The notes: a model not told the origin generated them from the letters alone. DNA of 46,735 nt from an uncultured Marinomonas sp. (GCA_938009755.1 CALLIL010000034.1:1-46735), one strand, 5' to 3'; shown: positions 8,926 to 18,159, counted from the first letter of the stretch. Program-made: numbers and translations.

Positions 8926-9543
8926 CTAAGACTGCTTAGCCAAAGACTCTTTCCATGCATCAATGGCCAATTCTATATCATTTTTGTTTTGCCCCATCAT
9001 CACAGCGAACTGCTTACGGAAGGTCAAACCAAAGTTAATATTATTAATGACTATATTGCTGAGCATCCAATTAGCGCCCTCTTCTTGGGCCATAAAAAAG
9101 GTAATATTTAATAAACCACCAGCTTCTAGCTCAAAGTCGACGTTAACCTTGGTTTCCTTACCTCGCCCTTGAGGACCTAAAGGAAGCACTTTAATTCGAT
9201 CTGCATCCAACTCGAGCAAAGAAGCACCATAAGTATTTAATAGCGTGTCTTTTGTCACATTAGCAAAGCGGATTCGCTGTTCAGGAGACGCTCTACGATA
9301 ATACTTCCCCATTACTTTTTTAGAAAAGTCATCAAAATCAATAACCTTATCTAAAATATTATTGACCCGTTCTTTTAACAAATCAGGATTTTTGCTTAAA
9401 ATGTCCTTATCAGCAACGATGTCGGTACGGAATGAATCTACCATCCCAACAACAGCATCCCTCGCACCTTCGCCTTCCGCTTGAGCTAACACCGAACCAA
9501 AGACAGCAAAAAACAATACAAATTTCGATAGAATTTTATTCAT
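8926..9543 (-). CDS. mlaC: Periplasmic phospholipid carrier MlaC
   Basis: Soluble periplasmic shuttle that carries phospholipid between the outer-membrane MlaA complex and the inner-membrane MlaFEDB transporter. 205 residues with a type I signal peptide (MNKILSKFVLFFAVFGSVLA, cleavage likely after AQA), then the MlaC/Ttg2D fold. Recognisable parts are ILDKVIDFDDFSKKVMGKYYR, RIRFANVTKDTLLNTYGASL and NIVINNINFGLTFRKQF. It starts at ATG 9543, 3 nt after mlaD, as the last gene of mlaFEDC. In E. coli and Pseudomonas mlaB follows; here a terminator follows instead. Confidence 0.95.
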   Translation of the reverse strand: MNKILSKFVLFFAVFGSVLAQAEGEGARDAVVGMVDSFRTDIVADKDILSKNPDLLKERVNNILDKVIDFDDFSKKVMGKYYRRASPEQRIRFANVTKDTLLNTYGASLLELDADRIKVLPLGPQGRGKETKVNVDFELEAGGLLNITFFMAQEEGANWMLSNIVINNINFGLTFRKQFAVMMGQNKNDIELAIDAWKESLAKQS

Positions 9544-9546
9544 ACT

Positions 9547-10008
9547 CTACCCTTCATCATCTGATTTAAATAAAAACTGACTAATCAACGTCTCAAGCAC
9601 GAGAGCAGATTGTGTGTCATAAATTTCACTACCATTTTCCAGCATATCGTCTTCAGCACCAATTGATATGCCTATGTATTTCTCGCCCAATAAACCGCTG
9701 GTTAAAATCGCCGCAGAGCTATCTGTTGGAATATTGCCAACATTAGAGTCAATATTCATTGTCACTAACCCCATATAAAGCTCTTTATCAAAAGTGATTG
9801 ATTCCACACTACCAATCGTAACGCCAGCAATAGCCACTTTAGCTCGACTGGTTAACCCACCAATATCATCAAATCGAGCAACCACCTGATACGTATCTTT
9901 CTTACCAGTGAAGGCAAGACCACTGACTTGTACGGCCAAATAAACAAAAGCCAACATACCTAAAACAATAAAAGAACCAACAAATAATTCCGTACGCTTA
10001 TTTCTCAT
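9547..10008 (-). CDS. mlaD: MCE-domain lipid transport protein MlaD
   Basis: Forms the hexameric MCE ring on the periplasmic face of the MlaFEDB complex and passes phospholipids to or from MlaC. 153 residues: an N-terminal anchor (FVGSFIVLGMLAFVYLAVQVSG, about 8-29), then one MCE domain (about 35-115) with DDIGGLTSRAKVAIAGVTIGSV and ILTSGLLGEKYIGI. I place the start at ATG 10008 (MRNKRTELFVG), 1 nt past the mlaE stop codon with GGAG nine bases upstream, rather than a TTG 15 nt earlier that overlaps mlaE. The mature domain and position in the operon leave little doubt. Confidence 0.95.
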   Translation of the reverse strand: MRNKRTELFVGSFIVLGMLAFVYLAVQVSGLAFTGKKDTYQVVARFDDIGGLTSRAKVAIAGVTIGSVESITFDKELYMGLVTMNIDSNVGNIPTDSSAAILTSGLLGEKYIGISIGAEDDMLENGSEIYDTQSALVLETLISQFLFKSDDEG

Positions 10009-10009
10009 C

Positions 10010-10792
10010 CTAAAAATCTCCAAACATGGCGGCAGTTAATACAAAGTCCAGCGCCAAAATAGCCAATGAACCCAACACAACAGTACGAGTAGTTGCCTTA
10101 CCAATTCCTTCCGAGGTTGGCACACACTCATAACCTTGATATACGGCAATCCAAGTCACCACAACAGAAAAGCACACTACTTTAATAAAGCCATTCATAA
10201 TGTCAGTATCAAAATACACAGATTGCTGCATTAGCGACCAAAAAGCGCCATCATGAACGCCCAACCAACTAACAGACACCACTAATCCACCAATAATTCC
10301 CGTTGCAGAAAAAATAAGACTTAACAAAGGTAAACAGATCACCCCAGCAATAAATCTTGGCGCAATAATCCTTCTCAAAGGATCAACACCCATCATTTCA
10401 TAACTAGATAGCTGCTCTGTGGCTTTCATCAAACCTATTTCTGCTGTTAAAGATGAACCGGCACGGCCTGCAAAAAGTAATGCTGTAACAACTGGCGCCA
10501 ACTCCCGAAGCAAAGACAAAGCAAGTAACTGCCCGACCGCTTCTTCTGAACCAAACTTCGCCAAGATGCTGTAACCCTGAAGAGCCAACACCATGCCGAT
10601 AAAAGCACCAGACACAACCACGATGACTAATGACAAAACACCGACTGAGTACAACTGAGCAACCAACAAGCGAATCGACTCTTTGAAACGAACAGGTAAT
10701 CGACAAACACTTTGTGCTAAAAAGATACCCGCCCGACCAACAGATTCAAGCCAATCTAAAAAACGCTCTCCTAACAGTGCAATGGTTTTCAT
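10010..10792 (-). CDS. mlaE: Phospholipid ABC transporter permease MlaE
   Basis: Integral inner-membrane permease of the Mla system, 260 residues with about five or six hydrophobic helices. The MlaE/Ttg2B family sequence is clear: LYSVGVLSLVIVVVSGAFIGMVLALQ split across two helices, LLRELAPVVTALLFAGRAGS, AEIGLMKATEQLSSYEMMGV (the coupling helix that contacts MlaF), and DPLRRIIAPRFIAGV. It overlaps mlaF by 4 nt (ATGA), indicating translational coupling, and mlaD follows almost immediately. No anomaly is seen. Confidence 0.97.
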   Translation of the reverse strand: MKTIALLGERFLDWLESVGRAGIFLAQSVCRLPVRFKESIRLLVAQLYSVGVLSLVIVVVSGAFIGMVLALQGYSILAKFGSEEAVGQLLALSLLRELAPVVTALLFAGRAGSSLTAEIGLMKATEQLSSYEMMGVDPLRRIIAPRFIAGVICLPLLSLIFSATGIIGGLVVSVSWLGVHDGAFWSLMQQSVYFDTDIMNGFIKVVCFSVVVTWIAVYQGYECVPTSEGIGKATTRTVVLGSLAILALDFVLTAAMFGDF

Positions 10793-11625
10793 AATGCAAC
10801 CTCACTTGAAGACGTTTCTGGGTAATGAAATGGAACGGGGCCATCTGGCTCCCCATTTAAAAACTGTTTCACTTGAGGGTCATTTGAGGCTCGTATCTCA
10901 TCCGCAGAACCTTCAGCAATAACGCGCCCGCCAGCCAAAATACAAACATGATCAGCAATGGACAATGACTCCTCAACGTCGTGAGACACCAAGACAGACG
11001 TAATGCCAGTCGAATCATTAAGCTGTCGAATCAATTTAACCAAGACCCCTTTTGAAATAGGGTCCTGACCAGTAAAAGGTTCATCGTACATAACCAGCTC
11101 TGGATCTAAAGCAATCGCTCTCGCCAACGCCACTCGTCTCGCCATACCACCTGACAATTCTGATGGCATCAACTGAGCTGCGCCACGTAATCCAACACTG
11201 TGTAATTTTTCAGAGGCGATTCTCTTAATCTCAGACGGACTTAATTTCGTATGCTCCTCCATAGGAAAAGCAACATTATCTGCAACAGTCATATCACTAA
11301 ATAAAGCACCACTTTGAAAAAGCATGCCAATTTTCTCTCGCACTTTATAAAGCCCAGAGCGAGACAATGAATGGACATCTTGGCCATCCACCCAAATAAA
11401 GCCATTATCAGGCGCCAATTGTGCAGCGATCAAGCGCAGCAATGTTGTTTTGCCTGTGCCGCTCGGCCCCATTACTGCCGTTACCTTTCCTCGTGGAATC
11501 GTGAGTGAAATATTGTCATAAATCACCCTATCGCCTCTTGAGAAGGATAGGTTTTCAACCTTTATATAAGCATCTACCACTGATACACCCTTTTTATCCT
11601 TATCAATATGCTTTGATACTACCAT
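10789..11625 (-). CDS. mlaF: Phospholipid ABC transporter ATPase MlaF
   Basis: Cytoplasmic ATPase of the MlaFEDB phospholipid transporter. 278 residues with Walker A GPSGTGKT (53-60), Q-loop in MLFQSGALFSDMTV, signature LSGGMARRVALARA, Walker B LVMYDEPFTGQDP, and H-loop SVLVSHDV. It starts at ATG 11625 with AAAGG four bases upstream. The first ~20 residues (to about VSVVDAYIKVENLSF) are a hydrophilic extension. The gene leads mlaFEDC and is divergent from yrbG across a 122-nt gap that must hold both promoters. The STAS protein MlaB, which stabilises MlaF in E. coli, is not encoded next to it. Confidence 0.97.
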   Translation of the reverse strand: MVVSKHIDKDKKGVSVVDAYIKVENLSFSRGDRVIYDNISLTIPRGKVTAVMGPSGTGKTTLLRLIAAQLAPDNGFIWVDGQDVHSLSRSGLYKVREKIGMLFQSGALFSDMTVADNVAFPMEEHTKLSPSEIKRIASEKLHSVGLRGAAQLMPSELSGGMARRVALARAIALDPELVMYDEPFTGQDPISKGVLVKLIRQLNDSTGITSVLVSHDVEESLSIADHVCILAGGRVIAEGSADEIRASNDPQVKQFLNGEPDGPVPFHYPETSSSEVAL

Positions 11626-11747
11626 CGACCTTTCAGAAATAGAATCAGCTCAAAGCAGAATACAATTTGTTTCTAATATCAAGTCTTGAATTTAAACGTT
11701 AAACCTCATTAAATGGTAACCCCAAAACTTATGAGTCACCCTATATC

Positions 11748-12707
11748 ATGTTGCTATTTTCCCTTGCTTTAATTGCTGGGCTTATTCTTTTAGTCATCAG
11801 TTCTGACAAATTTATTGAAAATGCTGCTTTAGTCGCTGAAAAACTAAACGTCAGTCCTATGATCATTGGCATAACATTGGTTGCATTTGGCACTTCTGCG
11901 CCGGAAATGGTGGTATCTGCTATCGCCGCATTTGATAATGCCCCAGAAATAGCAATTGGCAATGTGCTTGGCTCGAACATAGCCAACATCGCCTTAGTGT
12001 TTGGTGCCACTTTATTGTTTTCCGCCATTCCTATTGCAAAAGGTATTTCAACCAAAGAAATCCCACTTGTATTGGCTATTACCCTATTATCAGGCGCTTT
12101 ACTGTACGATCAATATTTGAGTTTCTGGGACGGTGTCGTACTGATCGTTGCTTTTATCGGTGTGTTGATCATTTTATTAAAAGGTGGCAAAAACTTAGAG
12201 GACGAGCTAACAGAGGAGCTTCCTGAAAACGACGGCGCGCCTATTTTAAAATCTTTACTCATTGCCATAATCGGACTCGCCGTTTTAATAGGAAGCTCAA
12301 AAATGCTTGTTTGGGGAGCAATCGGCATAGCAACGGCTCTAGGTGTCAGTGAACTGGTTATTGGCCTAACCATTGTTGCAATTGGAACAAGCTTACCTGA
12401 GTTGGCAGCGTCTATCAGCAGTGTCAGAAAAGGCCATCATGATATCGCTATTGGCAACATCCTTGGTTCAAACATATTCAACTTAGCAACCGTATTGCCT
12501 TTGCCAGCATTAATCGCACCAAGCATGACCGATTCAAACATTATGAGTCGTGACTACCTTTGGGTGCTAGGGCTAACTATTGCCCTAGCCATCGCAGTGC
12601 TTATTTTTAGAAATACCAAAAATAGCAGCATTCCAAGATGGGTAGGTTTACTTCTCATTGCTTCTTATGCTGTTTATTTATTATTAATTGGCACAGGCGC
12701 ACACTAA
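11748..12707 (+). CDS. yrbG: YrbG-type calcium/sodium antiporter
   Basis: 319-residue inner-membrane cation exchanger of the CaCA superfamily with about ten hydrophobic helices. The two inverted alpha-repeats are evident: VAFGTSAPEMVVSAIAAF with IAIGNVLGSNIANI in the first half, and VAIGTSLPELAASISSV with IAIGNILGSNIFNL in the second. A charged cytoplasmic loop (GGKNLEDELTEELPEN) joins them. Family members exchange Ca2+ for Na+ or H+; the ion here is not shown. In E. coli yrbG is followed by kdsD and kdsC; here the stop codon is followed directly by the lptC start codon. No strong ribosome site precedes ATG 11748. Confidence 0.93.
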   Translation: MLLFSLALIAGLILLVISSDKFIENAALVAEKLNVSPMIIGITLVAFGTSAPEMVVSAIAAFDNAPEIAIGNVLGSNIANIALVFGATLLFSAIPIAKGISTKEIPLVLAITLLSGALLYDQYLSFWDGVVLIVAFIGVLIILLKGGKNLEDELTEELPENDGAPILKSLLIAIIGLAVLIGSSKMLVWGAIGIATALGVSELVIGLTIVAIGTSLPELAASISSVRKGHHDIAIGNILGSNIFNLATVLPLPALIAPSMTDSNIMSRDYLWVLGLTIALAIAVLIFRNTKNSSIPRWVGLLLIASYAVYLLLIGTGAH

Positions 12708-13277
12708 ATGTTTGCTTTAAAAGCCCTAAAAACAGTATTAATTGGTTTGGCCGCCGTAACGCTTTTCATAATGGCTTTTTGGTATGCATCCAAACCGACA
12801 CAAAATTTAGTGCAAACAGACGTATTGAGTAGCTCACCTGATTACTTTATAACAAAGATAAGTGTAAAAGCGTTTAACGACAAAGGCTTACTAATAGAAC
12901 AACTTAGCGCTGATCAGGCTTTTCATTATATTGATAAATCTGAGACACTCTTAGAAAGCCCTAATGTCGAACGACGTTCCGACTCTGGAAGCTGGAACGC
13001 AAAAGCAGATAAAGGGGTTATTCATGATGGAAGTAATGATATTCTATTAACTGAAAACGCTAAAGCGACAAAGAAATACCTTCAATCGAAAGATATCACC
13101 TTAACCGCAGACAGCGTACATTATTTAGATAAAAACCAATCTCTAACAAGCTCTGGAAATGCGACACTTTTCTCCACTCAAGGAGAAACTTCCGCAAGTA
13201 AAATCACTACTTATATAAACACAGAAGAAGTCATTATGGCGGGATCTGTAAGAGGGAAATATGAAACAGTTGATTAA
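12708..13277 (+). CDS. lptC: LPS export protein LptC
   Basis: Bitopic inner-membrane protein that hands lipopolysaccharide from LptB2FG to LptA. 189 residues: one N-terminal helix (TVLIGLAAVTLFIMAFWYA, about 8-26), then a periplasmic beta-jellyroll (OstA-like) domain with LLIEQLSADQAFHYIDKSET and LTSSGNATLFST. The ATG directly follows the yrbG stop codon. The 3' end overlaps lptA by 17 nt, suggesting coupled translation. Sequence conservation in LptC is low, so the call rests on topology, fold pattern and its place before lptA-lptB. Confidence 0.92.
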   Translation: MFALKALKTVLIGLAAVTLFIMAFWYASKPTQNLVQTDVLSSSPDYFITKISVKAFNDKGLLIEQLSADQAFHYIDKSETLLESPNVERRSDSGSWNAKADKGVIHDGSNDILLTENAKATKKYLQSKDITLTADSVHYLDKNQSLTSSGNATLFSTQGETSASKITTYINTEEVIMAGSVRGKYETVD

Positions 13278-13770
13278 CCTTACCACTTTAGTTGCTCTTG
13301 CTCTGATGACGCAGTACGCCAACGCCTTACCTAATGACGTAGAAAAACCATTAGAAATTCAAGCAGATGAGGCTTCTTTTGATCAAAATACAGGAGAAGC
13401 AATCTACAAAGGCAATGTTTTTATTAAGCAAGGCTCGATCGAGATTCAAGCGGAATACCTAAAAGTATCCACCAACACAACGACTCGTCAATTCAGTAGT
13501 CTAGAAGCTTCTGGAAGTCCTGCAAAATTCAGCCAACAAGTTGACTGGAGCGGCAACATTGTCATCAGTAAAGGCAATGAAATTCGTTACTCCACTGAAG
13601 ATTCAAAGCTAGAAATTATAGGCAATGGCTATCTTAGCCGAATGGATAATACTATTTCTGCCGACCACATCCTTTACATGATTGACGAAGGCACATTCAG
13701 TGCGGAAAAAAAGGATACCGGTCGAGTTTCTATGACACTACAACCACAAACACCAAAGGCCACTAAGTAA
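13261..13770 (+). CDS. lptA: LPS periplasmic bridge protein LptA
   Basis: Periplasmic protein whose oligomers bridge LptC to outer-membrane LptD for LPS transport. 169 residues with a signal peptide (MKQLINLTTLVALALMTQYANA, cleavage after ANA), then the OstA/LptA beta-jellyroll: PLEIQADEASFDQNTGEAIY, GNVFIKQGSIEIQAEYL, LEASGSPAKFSQQVD, and YLSRMDNTISADHILYMID. It starts inside the end of lptC, and the stop codon abuts the lptB ATG. Length and motif order are normal. Confidence 0.95.
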   Translation: MKQLINLTTLVALALMTQYANALPNDVEKPLEIQADEASFDQNTGEAIYKGNVFIKQGSIEIQAEYLKVSTNTTTRQFSSLEASGSPAKFSQQVDWSGNIVISKGNEIRYSTEDSKLEIIGNGYLSRMDNTISADHILYMIDEGTFSAEKKDTGRVSMTLQPQTPKATK

Positions 13771-14496
13771 ATGGCTCGATTAGAAGCAAAAAATCTGGCA
13801 AAGAGTTATAAAAAAAGACAGGTTGTAAAAGATGTCTCACTGTCTGTGGAATCAGGTCAGGCAGTCGGCTTATTGGGACCAAATGGCGCAGGCAAAACAA
13901 CCTGTTTCTATATGATCGTCGGCATGGTAAATAATGATGCTGGTGGCATATTTGTTGACGGACAAGATGTAACTGGCGACGCTATGCACACCCGAGCACA
14001 AAAAGGCATAGGCTACTTACCTCAAGAGGCCTCCATCTTTAGAAAAATGTCTGTTGAAGATAATATATCAGCCATTTTAGAAACCAGAAAAGAATTAAAA
14101 AAAGCTCAAAAAGCCGCACGCCTAGAAGAGTTACTTGAAGAATTTCACATTACTCATATTCGAAAAAATCTAGGCATGGCACTATCTGGCGGTGAAAGAC
14201 GCCGCGTAGAAATAGCAAGAGCCTTAGCCACTAACCCCAAGTTCATTTTGCTCGACGAACCTTTTGCAGGGGTTGATCCGATATCTGTTGGTGACATCAA
14301 ACAAATTATCAAACACTTACAAGAAAGTGGCATTGGGGTACTCATCACTGATCATAACGTGAGAGAAACCCTGGATATTTGTGATAAAGCTTACATTGTC
14401 GGTAACGGTTACATTATTGCCTCAGGTGATGCCAGCACCGTTATTAATAACGAGCAAGTTAAAAAAGTGTATTTAGGCGACAACTTCCGCCTTTAA
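13771..14496 (+). CDS. lptB: LPS export ABC ATPase LptB
   Basis: Cytoplasmic ATPase that powers LPS extraction by LptFG. 241 residues with Walker A GPNGAGKT (36-43), Q-loop in [17 protein letters not shown], signature [15 protein letters not shown], Walker [14 protein letters not shown], and the H-loop [11 protein letters not shown], typical of LptB. lptF/lptG are not in the window, as is usual. The ATG abuts the lptA stop codon. A 75-nt gap separates it from rpoN, enough for a secondary promoter. Confidence 0.98.
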   Translation: MARLEAKNLAKSYKKRQVVKDVSLSVESGQAVGLLGPNGAGKTTCFYMIVGMVNNDAGGIFVDGQDVTGDAMHTRAQKGIGYLPQEASIFRKMSVEDNISAILETRKELKKAQKAARLEELLEEFHITHIRKNLGMALSGGERRRVEIARALATNPKFILLDEPFAGVDPISVGDIKQIIKHLQESGIGVLITDHNVRETLDICDKAYIVGNGYIIASGDASTVINNEQVKKVYLGDNFRL

Positions 14497-14571
14497 CCTC
14501 TTATCTTTACAGTAGAAACGGAGTAGTATGCACAACTCGTTCCAATTAACTCGATTTAGAAGAGTTGCTCT

Positions 14572-16047
14572 ATGAAGCAGTCTTTACAACTAAAGCTTGG
14601 TCAACAGTTGACCATGACACCGCAGCTACAACAAGCCATCCGTTTGTTGCAGCTTTCTACGCTAGATTTAAAGCAAGAAATCCATGAGTTCCTTGAGTCT
14701 AACCCATTACTGGAATTGGATGATGATGAGCAACTCATCAATGAAACACCAGCCAGCATTGAATCAAAAAGCGCCTCAGAAACAACGACCGACAACACAT
14801 CAAGTGAAGAACCTCGACTTGAATCTGAATGGACAGAAAGCATTCCTGAAGAATTGTCTATCGACAGCAATTGGGATGACACTTATCAAAGTTCTGCTGC
14901 CGTCAGTGACAACAATAGTTATGAAGGTGACGGTGATTTTGAAAGCCGTAATGCTCAATCTGAAAGCATCCAAGATCATTTAATATGGCAATTAAACTTA
15001 ACGCATATGTCTGATAGAGACATAGAAATAGCGTACGCCATGATTGAGTGCGTTCAACCAGATGGTTATTTAAGTATTACTCCTGACGAAATCTGGGAAT
15101 CTCTCACAACAGAGCTTGAAGATTTGGACCTAGATGAAGTCGTTGCTGTACAACACAGATTACAACGCTTTGATCCTATCGGTGTTTGCTCTACGGAACT
15201 TAGAGACTGCCTGCTTGTTCAATTAGAGGCTTATCAAAGCCACCCTTTATACAAAAGCACTCTCAATCTTATTGATCACTACCTACCTCTTCTAGGTAAT
15301 CGAGATTTCACTCAGTTAAGTCGAAAAACAAAATTAAAAGACGAAGCACTTAAAGAAGTTATTAATTTAATACAGCAATTAAATCCTCGTCCAGGTTCGG
15401 TTATTGACGTTGATGACACGGATTATGTGATACCTGATGTCTCAGTAAAAAAACGCAATGGAATATGGCAAGTTGAACTCAACAACGACGCATTGCCACC
15501 TATAAAAATCAATGAAACCTACTCTGCGATGGCCTCAACGGCAGCAACAACGGAAGATGCCACCTACATAAAAACGTCGTTACAAGAAGCCAAATGGTTT
15601 ATGAAAAGCTTACAAAGCCGAAACGAGACGTTATTGAAAGTAGCAAGTTGCATAGTAAGCCGCCAGATTGATTTTTTTGAGCTGGGCGAAGAAGCCATGA
15701 AACCAATGGTTCTACATGATGTGGCTGAAGAAGTGGGCATGCATGAATCAACCATTTCTAGGGTAACAACCCAAAAATACATGCACACACCGAAAGGTAT
15801 ATTTGAACTTAAATACTTCTTCTCTAGCCATGTTAATACAGCATCAGGTGGAGAATGCTCTTCGACAGCAATAAGAGCAATGATCAAAAAGCTTGTCACG
15901 GACGAACCAGCAAAAAAACCATTAAGTGATAACAAGTTAGCTACTATATTAGCAGACCAAGGCATACAAGTCGCAAGACGTACTGTGGCCAAATATCGTG
16001 AGGCAATGAACATACCTCCTTCCAATGAACGTAAGCGATTGATTTAA
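14572..16047 (+). CDS. rpoN: RNA polymerase sigma-54 factor
   Basis: Sigma-54 directs RNA polymerase to -24/-12 promoters and needs AAA+ activators. 491 residues: glutamine- and leucine-rich region I (MTPQLQQAIRLLQLSTLDL) that binds activators, an acidic region II (about 55-130), a core-binding domain, a helix-turn-helix region, and the RpoN box ARRTVAKYRE near the C-terminus (about 468-477). It is followed by ptsN after 16 nt, without the hpf gene usually found between them in E. coli and Pseudomonas. Several genes could be under its control, but I found no convincing -24/-12 site in the window. Confidence 0.98.
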   Translation: MKQSLQLKLGQQLTMTPQLQQAIRLLQLSTLDLKQEIHEFLESNPLLELDDDEQLINETPASIESKSASETTTDNTSSEEPRLESEWTESIPEELSIDSNWDDTYQSSAAVSDNNSYEGDGDFESRNAQSESIQDHLIWQLNLTHMSDRDIEIAYAMIECVQPDGYLSITPDEIWESLTTELEDLDLDEVVAVQHRLQRFDPIGVCSTELRDCLLVQLEAYQSHPLYKSTLNLIDHYLPLLGNRDFTQLSRKTKLKDEALKEVINLIQQLNPRPGSVIDVDDTDYVIPDVSVKKRNGIWQVELNNDALPPIKINETYSAMASTAATTEDATYIKTSLQEAKWFMKSLQSRNETLLKVASCIVSRQIDFFELGEEAMKPMVLHDVAEEVGMHESTISRVTTQKYMHTPKGIFELKYFFSSHVNTASGGECSSTAIRAMIKKLVTDEPAKKPLSDNKLATILADQGIQVARRTVAKYREAMNIPPSNERKRLI

Positions 16048-16063
16048 ACGGATACCATTTAAC

Positions 16064-16513
16064 ATGCCATTAAAGTCGTTACTAAGAGCAGAGCTGGTTC
16101 TTGCAAAACAGGACATTATCAGCAAAAAACGTGTTTTAGAGAGCTTAGCTGAAGTCACTTCAAATAGACTACATTGTGATAATGAGGCCGTATATGACGC
16201 ATTACTCGGCCGAGAAAAACTAGGTAGTACGGGCATAGGAAATGGCATAGCCATACCTCATTGTCGCCTAGAGTCCGCAAATAGTACGGCCATTATTGTC
16301 ATGTCTCTTGAGAGTCCGATTGACTTTGATTCAATAGACAAGCAAGCCGTAGACTTAATTTTTGCCCTTATCGTTCCTCCTCACGAATGCGATCAACATT
16401 TATCAACATTGGCTCAAATTGCTGAATTAGCACAATCACCACAAACGTTAGAAAAACTACGTTCAGCTCAAACAAATGAAGAGCTATACAATTTTTTTGA
16501 TTCATTGATATAG
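16064..16513 (+). CDS. ptsN: Nitrogen PTS EIIA protein PtsN
   Basis: Terminal phosphoacceptor of the regulatory nitrogen PTS (PtsP to NPr to PtsN); its phosphorylation state tunes potassium transport, envelope stress and metabolism in other gammaproteobacteria. 149 residues of the EIIA-fructose/mannitol fold. The phosphorylated histidine is His66 in IGNGIAIPHCRL. It follows rpoN by 16 nt and precedes the HPr-like gene by 9 nt; the rapZ gene that commonly separates ptsN and npr is absent. No permease domains are attached, consistent with a regulatory role. Confidence 0.95.
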   Translation: MPLKSLLRAELVLAKQDIISKKRVLESLAEVTSNRLHCDNEAVYDALLGREKLGSTGIGNGIAIPHCRLESANSTAIIVMSLESPIDFDSIDKQAVDLIFALIVPPHECDQHLSTLAQIAELAQSPQTLEKLRSAQTNEELYNFFDSLI

Positions 16514-16522
16514 GAAAAAAGC

Positions 16523-16792
16523 ATGCAAGAAGCGTCTATCACTATTATCAACAAACTGGGCTTACACGCCAGAGCAGCCGGCAAGCTTGTTGAAACAACC
16601 TCACGCTTCTCTTGTGATATCACGATCGAAAAAGACGGTCGAAATGTTGATGGTAAAAGCATCATGGCAATGATGATGCTTGCTGCGGCGAAAGGAACAG
16701 AAATTCAAATTAAAACCAATGGCGATGATGAAGAAGACGCGATTAAAGCCATTGTAGCGCTAATCAACGACCGTTTTGGTGAAGGCGAGTAA
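16523..16792 (+). CDS. npr: Phosphocarrier protein NPr (HPr family)
   Basis: 89-residue HPr-fold protein that passes phosphate from PtsP to PtsN. The active-site His15 lies in NKLGLHARAAGKLV; the region corresponding to the HPr Ser46 helix reads DGKSIMAMMMLAAAKG, as in NPr-type proteins. It starts at ATG 16523 with AGGA nearby (AGGAAAAAAGC), 9 nt after ptsN and 8 nt before mgtE. Context with ptsN and rpoN supports NPr rather than the sugar-PTS HPr. Confidence 0.93.
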   Translation: MQEASITIINKLGLHARAAGKLVETTSRFSCDITIEKDGRNVDGKSIMAMMMLAAAKGTEIQIKTNGDDEEDAIKAIVALINDRFGEGE

Positions 16793-16800
16793 CACACCAA

Positions 16801-18153
16801 ATGTCTGAACAAACCACCCTAACCCATCTACAAACGGTTACCGAATCTCTCGAATCGGGCGCCACAATGCAGATCCGTTATTTACTTAACGGGGCGCTAC
16901 CTGTTCAAGACGTTGCCCGCTTATTAGAATCCTCTCCACCAAAAGAACGAAAACTCCTTTGGGAATTAATAGAGTCAGAGAATCAAGGGGATGTTCTTCA
17001 ATATCTTAGCGAAGACATCAGCGTCCAATTCCTTAAAAACATGGATACTGAACGCCTGGTTGCTGTTTCCGAGCAATTCGAGAGCGATGACTTAGCAGAT
17101 TTACTTCAACATCTGCCTGAGACAGTCGTTAAAGAAGTTCTCGCCTCGATGACGACACAGGACAGAGCACGTGTTGAAGCATTATTAAGCTACTCAGAAG
17201 ATTCGGCTGGCGGCTTAATGAATACGGACACGATAACCATACGTCCGAACATCACCATTGACATTGTTTTTCGTTATTTGCGTCGCCATGAGACACTACC
17301 TGATATGACTGACAGCCTGTTAGTTGTCAGCCGCTCCGATAAATTACTGGGTACATTATCGCTCACTCAACTACTTGTCGCAGACCCAAATGCCACTGTG
17401 CGTGACATTATGGAAACCGAATTTACAGCCATTGAAGCCGATACTCCAGCCAGCGAAGTCACACAACTGTTTGAAAAAATGGACTTGGTTTCTGCTCCTG
17501 TGATTGATGGTGCAACCAAAAAGCTTCTAGGCCGTATCACAATTGATGACGTGGTCGATGTTATTCGAGACGAAGCCGAGCACTCAATGTTAAGCATGGC
17601 GGGTCTTGATGATGATGAAGACACCTTCTCTCCTATAATGAAAACAACCAAGCGAAGAGCCGTTTGGCTTGGCATTAACCTAATCACTGCCTTCATCGCT
17701 TCTTATGTTATTGGACTTTTCCAAGACACCCTCGACCAGGTGGTTGCATTAGCTATTCTAATGCCAATTGTGGCCAGCATGGGTGGTATTGCTGGCTCTC
17801 AAGTCCTGACACTTGTTATTCGTGGTATTGCTTTAAATCAAATTGGCGCAACCAACACTCGATGGCTACTTAACCGAGAATTGATTGTTGGACTATTAAA
17901 TGGCTTACTTTGGGCGAGCGTCATTGCAGCCTTAACAGCACTTTGGTTTGACAACATCAAGATTGCCTATATCATTGCAGGCGCTACCATTATAAACCTG
18001 CTTTTTGCAGCGACCACTGGTACATTATTACCGATTTTACTGAAAAAAATTGGCATCGATCCTGCCCTCGCTGGCAGTGTTATTTTGACAACTGTGACTG
18101 ATGTTATTGGTTTTTTATCCTTTCTCGGTCTCGCTACTATCTTTTTAATATAG
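16801..18153 (+). CDS. mgtE: Magnesium transporter MgtE
   Basis: 450-residue Mg2+ channel/transporter of the inner membrane. In order: the cytoplasmic MgtE N-domain helical repeats (about 20-130, with LEESSPPKERKLLWELI-type repeats and YSEDSAGGLMNTD), two CBS domains (about 140-265) that sense Mg2+, and five membrane helices from about 285 with SMGGIAGSQVLTLVIRGIAL and GSVILTTVTDVIGFLSFLGL. It begins 8 nt after npr, so it seems cotranscribed with the nitrogen PTS genes. darP follows after 6 nt. Confidence 0.95.
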   Translation: MSEQTTLTHLQTVTESLESGATMQIRYLLNGALPVQDVARLLESSPPKERKLLWELIESENQGDVLQYLSEDISVQFLKNMDTERLVAVSEQFESDDLADLLQHLPETVVKEVLASMTTQDRARVEALLSYSEDSAGGLMNTDTITIRPNITIDIVFRYLRRHETLPDMTDSLLVVSRSDKLLGTLSLTQLLVADPNATVRDIMETEFTAIEADTPASEVTQLFEKMDLVSAPVIDGATKKLLGRITIDDVVDVIRDEAEHSMLSMAGLDDDEDTFSPIMKTTKRRAVWLGINLITAFIASYVIGLFQDTLDQVVALAILMPIVASMGGIAGSQVLTLVIRGIALNQIGATNTRWLLNRELIVGLLNGLLWASVIAALTALWFDNIKIAYIIAGATIINLLFAATTGTLLPILLKKIGIDPALAGSVILTTVTDVIGFLSFLGLATIFLI

Positions 18154-18159
18154 GTTCCC

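Noticed and set aside
12700-12712. Possible kdsD/kdsC remnants between yrbG and lptC
   Set aside because: The stop codon of yrbG is directly followed by the lptC ATG; no residual sequence exists.
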